From positions 12,044,211 through 12,108,210 of the forward strand of contig CM075104.1 in assembly GCA_037576195.1 (NCBI GenBank): 64,000 nucleotides of DNA. The letters run 5' to 3'. Below the pieces are notes generated by a model that was not told the origin of the DNA, did not search any database, and saw only the letters and a program-made list of their open reading frames with translations. Shown here piece after piece: positions 47,601 through 59,600 of this stretch. Origin of the DNA: Phytoseiulus persimilis (Eukaryota; Arthropoda; Arachnida; Mesostigmata; Phytoseiidae). How positions within the stretch are numbered: position 1 is the first letter of the stretch; the number at the start of each line of letters is the position of its first letter. Position numbers and translations under genes: made by a program.

Positions 47601-50600
47601 CGAAGAGGATGTCGAGGTCCGTAAGATTCTCGAGATGAAAAAAGCAGCCATCCTGGACGCCGAGAAACGTCAGGATGAACCCCTCGACGATTCAAAACTC
47701 GTCGATGTCATCTTCGATTTCCTTCCTCGGAGTGACTCAGTCAACGAGCAAGCCGCTCCGACTGCGTTCAAAGACCTGGAACTGCTGCGCGATGCCAACA
47801 TGAATTCCGAAGCCGAAGGTTCGATACCGTCGGTGCCCCATGACCACTCCGAAGACCTGTCCCAGCACACATTCCAGAAGTTTGCCGCAACCTACTTCCA
47901 AGGTACGTCGCGGCTCACTGATCGGCCTCAACGCCTGTTTCGCGGACCTGGATGAAATCAAGGAGTGTACGGGGTGTCCTACACCCCTCAGGATTTTTCT
48001 TCTTCGAGGAGCTATTGTAGCATGTGAACCTCATTCACTAATCCTGGAATTCCACCGCAGGGGTCCAGACTCATATTTATCAGAAGAAACCAATCAAACA
48101 AAGTCTGTTACCCCTCCCAACCCACGGAGACACCATGGCGGCTTTGGCATTATGGATCACAATCCTTCGATTCATGGGAGATCTTCCCGAACCGAAGTTC
48201 CATGTCATCGATCGAGACAACTCGTCAGTTATGTCCAAGGTCAGCATCAAATGAATAGGTGCTCTAGCCAGATCTGGGAAGCTGTCAGATCCAACGCCGT
48301 TGCAGCAGCACAGTTAAGAGATCCATGTCGTTTCAATGCATCCGTTCCCACAGGTAACGGCCACCCTCGGCAGGAACTTCACGAAATCTAAGGAGTTCCA
48401 GAACGCGAAGGAGCTGATCGAGAACGGTTCGGAGATCGGTCAGAAAGAAACGATCAAAGTGAAGAAGTCTATCAGGAACCGACTCGTTTCCCTGACATTG
48501 AAGCGCAAAAATAAAATCACAGAAGACATGCGACGCCATCTTCAAGAAGAGGAGCTAGCCGCCGACAGCTACTCGCAATGGCTAGAAGCGAGACCGACAT
48601 CGAACCTAGAGAAGCTGCACTTCATCATCGGTCACGGGATACTTCGGGAGGAGTTGCGAGATGAGATCTACTGTCAAATCTGCAAACAGCTGACCGGGAA
48701 CTCGGAGAAAAATTCCCATGCCAGAGGCTGGGTTCTGCTCTCATTGTGCGTTGGCTGTTTCGCGCCGAGCGACAAATTCGTCAAATACCTCTTGAACTTC
48801 ATCCGGGAAGGCCCTCCGGGCTACGCGCCCTATTGCGAAGAGCGTTTGCGCCGGACCTTCATGAACGGAACTCGCGGTCAGCCCCCGTCGTGGTTGGAGC
48901 TGCAAGCGACCAAATCAAAGAAACCACTCATGCTGCCCATCACGTTCATGGACGGCAACACGAAGACATTGTTGGCGGACTCCGCTACGACCGCTAGAGA
49001 GCTCTGCAATCAGCTTTCGGATAAGATCGGCTTGCTCGATCGCTTCGGTTTCTCCCTGTACATCGCCCTATTCGATAAAGTCAGTTCCCTCGGAAGTGGC
49101 GGGGAACACGTCATGGATGCCATCAGCCAATGCGAACAGTACACCAAAGAGCAAGGTGCTCAAGAAAGGAACGCACCTTGGCGTCTATTCTTCCGGTGAG
49201 TTCCCGCGAAATCGCTCATCATGCAGCCGACGCCTCGCTTGGATTGAGACTCATTCGAATCTTGCAGGAAAGAAATCTTCGCACCTTGGCACAACCCGAT
49301 GGAGGACTCGGTGGCCACGAACTTGATCTACCAGCAGGTGATCCGCGGCGTGAAGTTCGGGGAATACAAGTGCGAGAAAGAAGAAGACCTCGCAATGCTG
49401 TCGGCTCAACAGTTTTACGTCGAGAACTCTGCGAGTGAGTTCCTCCGTCATGCCTTTCGATGGAAAATGTTCCACCCGGAAACACGACCCGGGGTTTGCC
49501 AGCTAGGGCGCCTAGCTCGGACTCCTGAGCTATGTCCGGAAAATGAGGATTCTCGATTTCAGATGCCGATCCAGAGATTTCGTTGGATCGACTCCGTACT
49601 CTGGTTCCGAACTGTATACCCGACTCGTACTTGGTCTCCGGAGACCGGGCGTTAGAACGATGGATTCATTTGATTTCTCAGGCTTATCGGAAAAGTTACT
49701 ACCATCGTGAACGAACCGAACCTTCGAGAGTCAAGGAGGACGTTGTGGATTACGCGAAGTTCAAATGGCCCCTGCTCTTCTCCCGATTTTACGAAGCCGT
49801 TCGATTGTCTGGGCCGCCTCTTGCCAAGAATGAAGTTATTGTTGCCATCAATTGGACAGGAGTTTATGTTGTCGACGAGATGGAGCAGGTTCTTCTAGAA
49901 TTATCTTTCCCTGAAATCACCAACGTCGCCAGTCAAAAGTGAGTTTATATTTTCTGTATTTTCTCGAAATCAGCTTGATGAACTTCATCTTGGTTCACTT
50001 GTATAGTTCAATCGCGAACTAAACAAGAGATCTAGTTGCTTGTTTTCCCTCATGACCGGTAGTTAATCATTCTTATTGCGGTCATTCCGTTAGAAACCGT
50101 TGGAAAAGCTTGACTAGAGCACGCGCTCCCGCGGCGTGGGAGCTGGCGGGAATTCCGACCACATATCAGACATCCGAAACGAGCTTCATGCCACGAAAAG
50201 CGAAGATTTAGGAGAAGCAAAAACATTTTCGAATGTTTTTGATGACTCTGGGCTCATATTGAAATCTGCTCGTGGCTATTCGTTCCAGCTCAAGTTTGAC
50301 CTGTGGATAGACAGCTGATGGTTAACGAGTTCCATGCTGCGGCTCGCTATAGTCTCAAAACGGATCATGCCAACTGGAGCGGGTACTGATACCCGCTGTT
50401 TCGAACGTCGACCCCTCGATGGGTTTGATAATTCCGTGCATCGGTTGAGAGGTCCGCCAGTTTGGGACCAAACGCTGGTCGCGATGTAGTTTCACTACAG
50501 CGGTCTTGAGATGGCGTGATCAAGCTAGATTGTTTGTTTGTTTATTTTCTCCACCAACGGATGAGTCTTTTTTGAGGTGCACTCGATCGATATGGAAAGC

Positions 50601-53600
50601 AATCCTCCATCAAAACCACGTTGGGGTTTGTTCGGACGTAGGGTCGTGGATGGACGGGGGTCCCGTCGCCCAGCGCGAACGTGTTACGTTTTTTCGCAAT
50701 CTAGCACCTTTTCCGGCGGCGTGATCGGGACATCGATCAGCGGCGGCTGCTCGAAAGTTGCGTCGTGGCGCGAGCTGTTATCTCGAATTGGAGAACTTGC
50801 CAGCCCGACGTAACTTTATGCTCCAAGAGCGCTATTCAGTGAGCTGCGCGAGAGTCGGCTCAATCCTTGCTTTCGGGCTGACGATCATTACGTCCAGCGC
50901 CGGCCGTCATCATCACATGGTCATGGTGTTTGCCGTTGAAAACAGCCCGAGCCGTCTCGTCTTGATTCGAGCTTCACAACCATAACCACCAGAACTTCTC
51001 AAGCGCATCCTTTTTGCCAAACTGATGATCCCCTCCCCGCTTCCACGCTAATTTGTCAGCCCTCAACAAGAGGGATGCGTCTTAAAACGATTCCCATAGA
51101 GTGCCCGTGGTTGTTCCAAGCCCATGGCAAACGACAACAGCTCTGAGGCAGGAGCTCCGCACCGTCGACGTTCCGACCCGGGAGAATACCAGACTCGAGC
51201 TCGAAGACTGCTCACCTGGATGCTCAACGCACGATCGGCATCGGATTCCCCGGGGGAAGGGGGCAAGGATGTGATGACGACGATGATGATCATAATCGTC
51301 GCTAGTTTTTCATGACGCAATCAACATGGTTTTCAAACCTGCGAAGATTTTCCTGATAACACAGAATCTTTGCGGAACAATTTCAGCCATCGAAGTGGTA
51401 TTTAATCCACCCTTCCCAATATTATAGAAGAGTTTTGGGAGAGGGGCATGGCCACCTTGCTCCCCCCGCCCCCTGGGGACGCCACTGACGAAGAGAAGTG
51501 TTTGTCGAATTCAAATTTTTTTTCCGGTAAAAAGCAGGAAAGCGGAAGCGAAATCCAGACAACTGTTCGGAAAACTCTCCCTGACGGCTCGAGAGTAGTT
51601 TGTTATTCGATTTGTTACATGGACGCTTTTGGAATTCTCGCGGATGTTCCAAGACTCGTAGACCAACTCCGGCTCGAACAAGATGTTTTCAAATTCGCGT
51701 TGGGTCATCGTGACCGTTTCCTGTATTTCTATGGCCTCTGTTCAACTGACCAGAAGTGATAACAAGCTGAATGGTTACATGCAAATTTTATGCGGTTCCG
51801 GATTCCGAAAGAACAATCGAGTATTCACGATGTCTCTAAAAAGTGGCGAATTCGGCGATCAGGTTCGGGGAAGTTTTTTCGCACTCCTGTTCGCCCACCA
51901 ACATGAACGGGGTCAGTTCGATCATGAGACCTCGATAATTTTCCCAGGGTGACATATCGAGTGGTTCGGCTGAGCTTCTAGGGATACTCTCCAGATGAAT
52001 CCGAGGAGATTTTGAGATGCCGCTCAAAACGATTGCGTAAAGTCTGGGGTAATTTGCAACGATCACGGTTCGGCAGACACGTGTGTAGGGGCAGGGTTGA
52101 TTTATTCTGAGCTCCCCATAGGCTTGGTCCCTCGAGCGACGGTCATTGACGTTGAGTGAGGCCCGTTGACTGTCAGGAGTGAAGCGCCCACGGTTGCGCC
52201 GGATGTCTGGACTAACCCGCTCCCTTCTACCCCCACTCCCCCCGCCATGGCTCTTTTCGGCGAATTTCGCCCCTCATTGAGAATCCCCGCGCTGAGGGTA
52301 CACAGGAATCGGCTTGATCGGAACCTTTCAGGTCCTAATGCTTGAGTCATCCGGTTATCGGATGCGTGATTGAGCGGATCACACGATTCTTGGTGGAAGA
52401 ATTGCACATCAATATCAGGATCCTGAGACTCCTCCCGGGCCAATCGAAATGCGTCATCAACTCGATTCTTGACTAGTGTTGTGTCTTAGGGTCGCCGAAC
52501 TTTTGTTTCCTTCAGGCGTGAACAGAACCCAATTTTGTTGCAACCAACGGGAAGCCTCAACCTCATTTCATATTTTCTCATACAAATCTTCGTTGTTGTT
52601 TTCTTCGGTTCTTATCTTCCCTGTTTTCTTTAATTTTTTTTTTCATCTCCCTTTCCTCTCCCGATGCACTCTTCTGAATAGCGACGAATTTTTTGCGGCG
52701 AACCATATCCAACCGTAGCGAGCTCTTCGCGGGCTCGCTTCTTCCCTGGTTGGCCGTTCCCTTAGCGGCTCGACTGGTTCTTTCGTTTCTTGAACGGCCG
52801 CAGCAAAGTCGATGATCTTCTGACCAGTCCGTGAGAGCGAAGTGTGGCCGGCGCGCGGGCTTGCTTTCGACTAGCTGTCGGACTGGCAGGCGACCGTCGT
52901 CCCCGATTTTTCTCCCTTTTTCCCGATTTTTTCTTCCTTCGAGAAGGAAGAAATCCTCGGCGATCGATAGCGACGACGGTTTCGGCGATAACAACAACAA
53001 GTTTCGGACACAAATCGCTCGTCATTGACCTCTCGGATCACAAGTCCGGTTACTATTCAACGCTTGGCAGCGACAAGGCAGTTGTTTCCTCCGAGAGTGA
53101 TGCGGCAAAAAAGCGAGGAACCTTGGAGGAAGAAAACGGGAGCCTGTCCGACCTGCTCCTCGGCCGCCAACCTCCGAGCTTCGGAAAACTTCCACGCTGT
53201 GAGAGTGAATCATTTTTGCCCAGACACTCCTGTCATGCTTGACCCAGTGGCACCACTGGGTCGCGCAGCAATGATCGGCAGACACCGTTTTCGATCATTC
53301 CACCAATTTTCAACTGGGCTTCAGACAGGCGCAGCGGAAAGCAGCTCAAAGCCTCACTCCCTTCGAAGGTGAACAGCTGGATAGTGTCAACGGCGCTCGC
53401 GTCCAATATAGGTTTTCGTCTGAAATAACAAGGGAGTACAGTTACGATGGACCGAAAGTCTTTGGCTGAGCTCGCTGAGAGTGTATTTTCCGTTCGGGAT
53501 CCGAGCTTCGCTCGGGCGCGACTGAGTCCCGCGAGCCTCAAGGGCAGGTCTGCCTCCCGAGTTTATCGTGGGCTGATATGAGTTATGAGCACTTGGAGCC

Positions 53601-56600
53601 GAGGCAGTTGTGAATCCATCATTCGAGCGTGGCGACGACGCGAATTTGCTCAGATTCACGATTGAATCGGCATCATCGAGCTCGGCGACAATATCTAAGT
53701 TGCGAGGATCTGCGGGAACTCCCTCGCCGCATTGCTTCCGCGGGAGAGGCGTTCGCAGTCGAACAAGCCGAGCGATGTTCTTCTGCTCCCGCCGTTGATG
53801 CCGCGTTTTCAGTTGGCGCAGTAGTTGTCGAAGCGGGCTCAAGCCTGACATTCGAATTGTCGAAGATTCGAGTTGAGAGAAATATTCGCCAAAATCGTGA
53901 TCGAGGGTGCACGTGTGAAAGTTCGCTGAATCTTGTGTCACTCGGTGCGGAATCGTTCGTGACGGGAAGCCCTGGATTGGCGGAGACGCACGGGCCACTC
54001 CATTCCCATGAAGTTCGAGAATGGAACGATGAGGGACACCTTTTGGATTTGATAAACGTAGGTTTCTTGAAGGAGTGCGTAGGCAGTGCTGGCACCATTA
54101 GAACGGGATGCTTCCGGAGCTCGATTCCCTGTTCTTCTTGGAATAGATCCTTTGGGAACTCGTTCCCTTGTGCTAACGGCTTCCCGAGCTCACGGGAGCT
54201 ACGAACGATTGAACCAGGCATTATTGTGGTTGAATCGAGGACGGGTTTCCCCGCTTGTAACTCAGATACTTCCTCGGGATCTGACGCATAGTATTTGCGA
54301 AACCGCGCAGGTCTGGAAGGAGCACCAGCTGTTCAGGACCTCGTCGCCTGCAGATCACTCATCATATACTGTACATGAGCACCACATCGAGTGGAGATCG
54401 GAGCTAGGGCTCTGCTGCGCTCCTTCGAGTCTGGAGCATATCTTCCAGTGTCCCGTGCGTTCGCTCTCCTCAATTAGTGAAGCTTTTCTTCTCCGCTGAG
54501 CTCGAGCCCGAGCTGCGAGACAGACCAAAAAAGCTGTCAAATGGGCTGAAGATATTCGAGCGGAATCTTACTTCGGAGAACAGGATCCTGTCACTGACAC
54601 CCCACAACTCGGGATGGAGGAACTTACTCTTCCGCAGAAATAAACGAACCCGAGTTCTTATGAATGCAGCTTCGATGGACTCGAGGAATCGATGTGACCA
54701 ACTTCTCATGCATGCCACGAATTCCATGTCACTGGATTTTCATGTTTATGATTGAAGAAATCACTCCGCTCCGTCCCGAAGCTCTGCCATCGAGTGAAAA
54801 CCGTGGTCGATGCGCGGACGATTCTTGATTGGGTCAATCCTTTTCTCGTTCGCACGTTTGCTAGCTTGCCCGTGCCATCAGGGAATCAGCTTTCGCTGCG
54901 GTCATTTACAGAAGAATCACGAGTCTTCTCCGGCTGCGTACGGTGTCCAACCCGCTGGTGCGCAGCTCTGTACGGCCGACATGTCGATGATTCTTTCCGA
55001 CAGGTTAAAACCGGCCTCACCTGCTTCCGCTTCGAGCGGTTTCAGCGCACAGATCAGAACTTGTATTTTTGCGAAAAGCGAACCTGATATCTGATTTTCA
55101 TTATCGAAGTCGTTCACTTACAAATGAGCATTCATTCGCGATGAAATTAGGAGGATTTTCCAATAATGTCCACATGAATATTTTTTTCCGAAAAACGGGC
55201 AAAAAACTTGGTCTCTCGTGGCGAAAAACGGCAAAAGGGGTCACGTGCTACTAATTTCCAGACAACTTCGAGATTTCCTTGTCTATTTTATTTCGGAGAA
55301 CTTCGTGATTGATTCAGCTCAATGTGAGAATGTCTATCAATCCATCGCAAGAGATTGTTTACTCTTCGGCTTGGTCGTATTCGGGATTATCGTTCAACTC
55401 CGTCCACGCGTGCACAATACTCGCGAAACGTGGTGGGAGTGTTCTGGCTCCTGGAGGGCGTCAGCTTGAATAGACGCCCTGTTGCCGTCGGTTGACCCAA
55501 ACCACAACGATCGGGTATTAGATTAGATTCCTCTGACTAGCTCTCCTTCCTCTTTTCTTCTCTGTCTTCTCTCGGTATCACACAGTTCGCGATTGTCTTC
55601 TGCCGACGTAACGTGAATGACCGACTTTTCTCGGCGCACGCCGGACTTTGGGACCCGTCCAGTGAGATCTCACATTTCCCTTGTTCCTTCTGTTTGGGTT
55701 TTTCCGAACGACTATCGTGTCGACTGCTTATTCTGGGCTCGAATATTTTGCGTTCCGAGAGGGCGGCGAGAGGGGTTCTTATAGGTGGGGCCACGAGGGA
55801 TCGGTGCGGCGAAAGCGAACTCAAAAACTTGCGCGAAAACTCGTGTATCTTCTCGAGACTCAGAAGGGACTCGAGAGCTGCGCTGATGAACGAGTTCGGG
55901 AAAGACACCAAAGATCACCAGAACCGCGGAAGAATCTCGTGCCACTCCGCGACGTCTTTTGAAAGCTTCTGAAGACTCTTGTTTGACGTCCGCTCGTGTT
56001 CGACCTGCGCTGCTTCTGTCACTCATGCTGACCGACACGAAAGAAACTGTCAGGGTTTTGAAATTCGCGAGCGACTAAAAACATGGCTCGCATTTTTCTC
56101 AGGTGCGCGCTGGGCGAGACAGAGAGATTCTTAGTTTCAACTGCCTGTTTTTTTGGGAGAATTCGATGAAACCCTGCTCGAAAAATTCGATGAGACATTT
56201 CTGAGCATGCTCCGAATCCGGGGCATGATAAATAAATTTTTCCTGGTGGAATCTGAGTGGTCGAGTGGTGACGGGCCGAAAGCCAGGGGGCTACGAATGA
56301 ATACAGAAAGACGTTAGCCGGCGCTCTGTCGACGACATAGTTCGCGGCGTTGGTGATTTGGAAGCGGAACTTTCATCGCCTTGCTTCTCTCCCACCACAT
56401 CCACAGGAGTGACTTCCTGAATTACCTCTATTTTCCCGTGAATATCCGAATCAGCTTGTCAATACAGCCGCTCGCTCCTGCCGTCGGTCTCGGACGTTCG
56501 GTCCGTTGTCAGATCTGACGAATATGTTGCTCCATACCCGAAACAATTCTGAATAATTCGAGCTCATCCGCGACGCGATGGACGGACCAGGAAAACCCGG

Positions 56601-59600
56601 GAACTTCTTCATACTCTTATAAACTTTCGTCGTCACCTCCGTTGACGATGGCGAATCGTCTGAAAGACCCGTATCTAAGACTCATGTCCACAAATAACAG
56701 ATTGACCACTTGGGAGAGCACTCGCTTTTCTCGCTTGTGCTCCGCAACTTCGACGCCTCTCCCATTCTTCTGCCTCTCGTTCTCTCCTGTTTCCAGCAGT
56801 GGAAATATAGAAGATAACATTGTTCTTTAACTTTGTACCTCATGATCAAAACGGTGCCAGTGGGTGGGTCCGCTCGGCAACAGAAACGCGAAAGCTACAG
56901 CACCGGCAATTCGGAGCGCTCTGCTCTGGTCAGAAGCAGACAGAGCGGAAGGATGCTTCAACGGCCGTCCCCGAAAAGTGAACGAGGGAAGACCAAGAAA
57001 AGATGCATCTGAACTCCGCGCGTTCGTGCTCCTTGCTTCCCGTTTGACCGACACAAGCTCGCGTTGAAATCGTCCTCGCCGGAATTTCATTCCGGCCAGC
57101 CTAAGATTCCTACAATCCTGAACCGGAATCAACAGATGAAAAACTTCGTTTGCTGGAGCGGACCCGGGGTCAGAGATGAGATGAGGAAAATATTCCCCAT
57201 CACGGCGGGGGTTTCCTTTCTTCTCTGCGAGTTTTTCTCCGCAAATGCGAAGGTGCAAGTGACGTCGGCGCGAACGGGGACTCCCGTCACGTGTCTGGAA
57301 TGAATCGGGCTGGGACAGGGTACTTCCCGCTCGGTGGGCGGAATCGGGGTGGTATAATATTCAGAAGAATGAAGCAGGTGGAGTTCTGCTTTCAGACGTT
57401 TACTATGGAAGATTAGCATAGCTGAAGATTCGCCGAATCACCGTATTGTTCATGGCTGCGTTGTTCAATCGCTGCCCATATTCAAAACCCACACGGACTC
57501 GCTCAAGTGAAATCGGAACCCGAAATCGGGTGTTGTTCGTCCCGCGCCTATCACTTCAATGTGAGATATTTCAAGAGTCTTCCGCTTCACGTGGCACTTG
57601 ATCCTGATATTCTCAGTAGAACCCAGATTGAAAGGAGTAGCGGATGCCGAACTCGATTCTTAGAGTCGAGCTCGCATGAGAAACATCCATGACCAGTCGG
57701 CCAACGGCCGGCTGATTCACGATAACCTCAGATATCCCCCTGATTTATCAGTGACAACCGCGATGTGGCTATGATAATGATAAATGATCAATAAAGCTCC
57801 TACATAGGGATTTCGTCCCCATCATCTATTATTATAGGTGGTGGGAACTTGATGAAATCAAAGTTCAGTAACGAGAGCTCGTTGAATAAAGTCCTACTGA
57901 GTTGAATATTTTCTACGTTCCACCAAAGGTGTGACCGACGACGAGGTCGAGCTTTCTCATTCGGAAACGTATTGTGTATCCGGTGTTTCCAAAGACCGTG
58001 TGTGTCATCCTTCGGTTCGATACCTTTGGGTCATCTTGTCGCTTGGAGAACGGATTCTCACTCCAGCCCTCGTGGACGGTACCGATACAAACGTGACCAC
58101 TTGCTTGACGAGACCAGAGGGGGCATTGAAACCTCACCTGTTTTTCAGGGGTGCTCGACCGTACCTCGCTGCCTTCTCCCTGACCACAATCCGCGGTGAA
58201 GAGTTCACATTCCAATCACCAAACTCTGAAGATATAAAGGAGCTGGTGGATGGCTTCCTTGAAGGTCTCAAGCGCCGCTCGAAGTTCGTCATCGCGGTAC
58301 AGGAATTCAGGTGAGATAAGACCCTTCGAAACTGTTATGAACTCGATAGATCGGAACTCCTATTATTCAATTCCGCTCAACCCCCTTCCCCTGCAGAGGC
58401 GAAGCTCAAGGCTACCTAAGTTTCCAACAAGGAGACCTCATTTCCTTGGATGAGAATCTCTGTGGCGAAAAGGTGCTCGAAAGCAACTGGAGCTCGGGCC
58501 GGAACGAGAGAACTGGAGACAAGGGAGACTTCGCATCCGAGTACGTTTATGTCCTTCCAACGGTCAGCAAACCCCCGCAAGCCATCCTCGCGTTCTTCGC
58601 TGCAGACGAAGAGGGTAGACGTCATCTCCTGAAGAGATATCGCGCCAGTCTCAACGGGAGCCCCACGATGCCCATCGAAGGCGAACGACCCCACACTTTG
58701 GAGGAATACTCCCTCGACCACTTCAGACCGCCACCCAAGAGAACGTTGACACTGACGTTGTCGTCGGCACGAAAGCGCGATGGTGAACACCTTTGGAGAC
58801 ATTCGCGGTGAGTTTTCCTTGGCTGTTTCCCTCTCAGAAGCTCGTACTCGACCTGGGCTCGAATTAAAACTGGCCCCGAGATCGAGGCGCATTCTCGCGA
58901 ATCCCACCTCTGGCGATCGATGTCTGGATCAGCAGTCCCTCCTCGCTGGCATTGCGTGGGCCTTCTCGAAGAAACGCGATTTTTCCCTCTCGGTTGTGAG
59001 GTTGAGGACGGTTGGGAGCTGGATGCAAGCGCTACATGTGCAGCTCGATGTACTTTCAAGCCGGGAACTCACCGAATGCCCGAAGCCGTTCCATGGTCGG
59101 CGTTCGCTTTCAGCCGGCGGTGGCGACTTGGCATCAGTACTATCAAGGCCTGTCGATCTTTGCGCAGAGCGATTCCTTCCCCGAATGCTGAACGTTATTC
59201 GGCTTGGGAACGGAGCGACTTCCGACGAGAAGACTGGAACCTATTTTCCGGTTGTCGACTTTTCTCTTTTCGCGATAACCAATGACGGCGCCGTCGTTTG
59301 GCGATGAACAATGCTCTGTAGCTGAGCTCAACGTCCTTAAACGATCTTCACAATGTCGCTCTTCCCTTTTTTGAACAGTTGCAGCGACGTGTAAGTAGAC
59401 AAACTGGACAGCAGCAGTAGATACGAACTGTTCAAACACCTGAATCGATTTGAGAACGGCTGTTGGTTACACCGAGGAAGGAAATGAGTGATTTTTTCCC
59501 GTATCAGTCGAGACAAGTTCCGTCCGAGCTGGGAGCATCCGTTCCTCAACATACATGGGCCATGCGGCGAATCTGATTCCGTTGCCTCGTTCGACAGGGA

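Larger units (their letters stand above)
49939..58148 (+). other. 8.2 kb myosin VIIa intron inside the first FERM domain
   Basis: It lies between [11 protein letters not shown] and [11 protein letters not shown] in the F3 lobe. It holds dispersed repeat copy B (51.3 kb), poly-pyrimidine stretches (52.6 kb), a stop-poor block (53.4-54.3 kb), and opposite-strand frames around 55.5-56.0 kb (for example a minus ATG at 56026 opening [16 protein letters not shown]). No nested gene is proven. I saw no transposase or reverse transcriptase. Confidence 0.7.

Noticed and set aside
52844-53422. Apparent reading frame continuing past a TGA at 53240, suggesting selenocysteine or readthrough
   Set aside because: No homology, start or SECIS-like structure was identified; more likely coincidental openness or unresolved exons.
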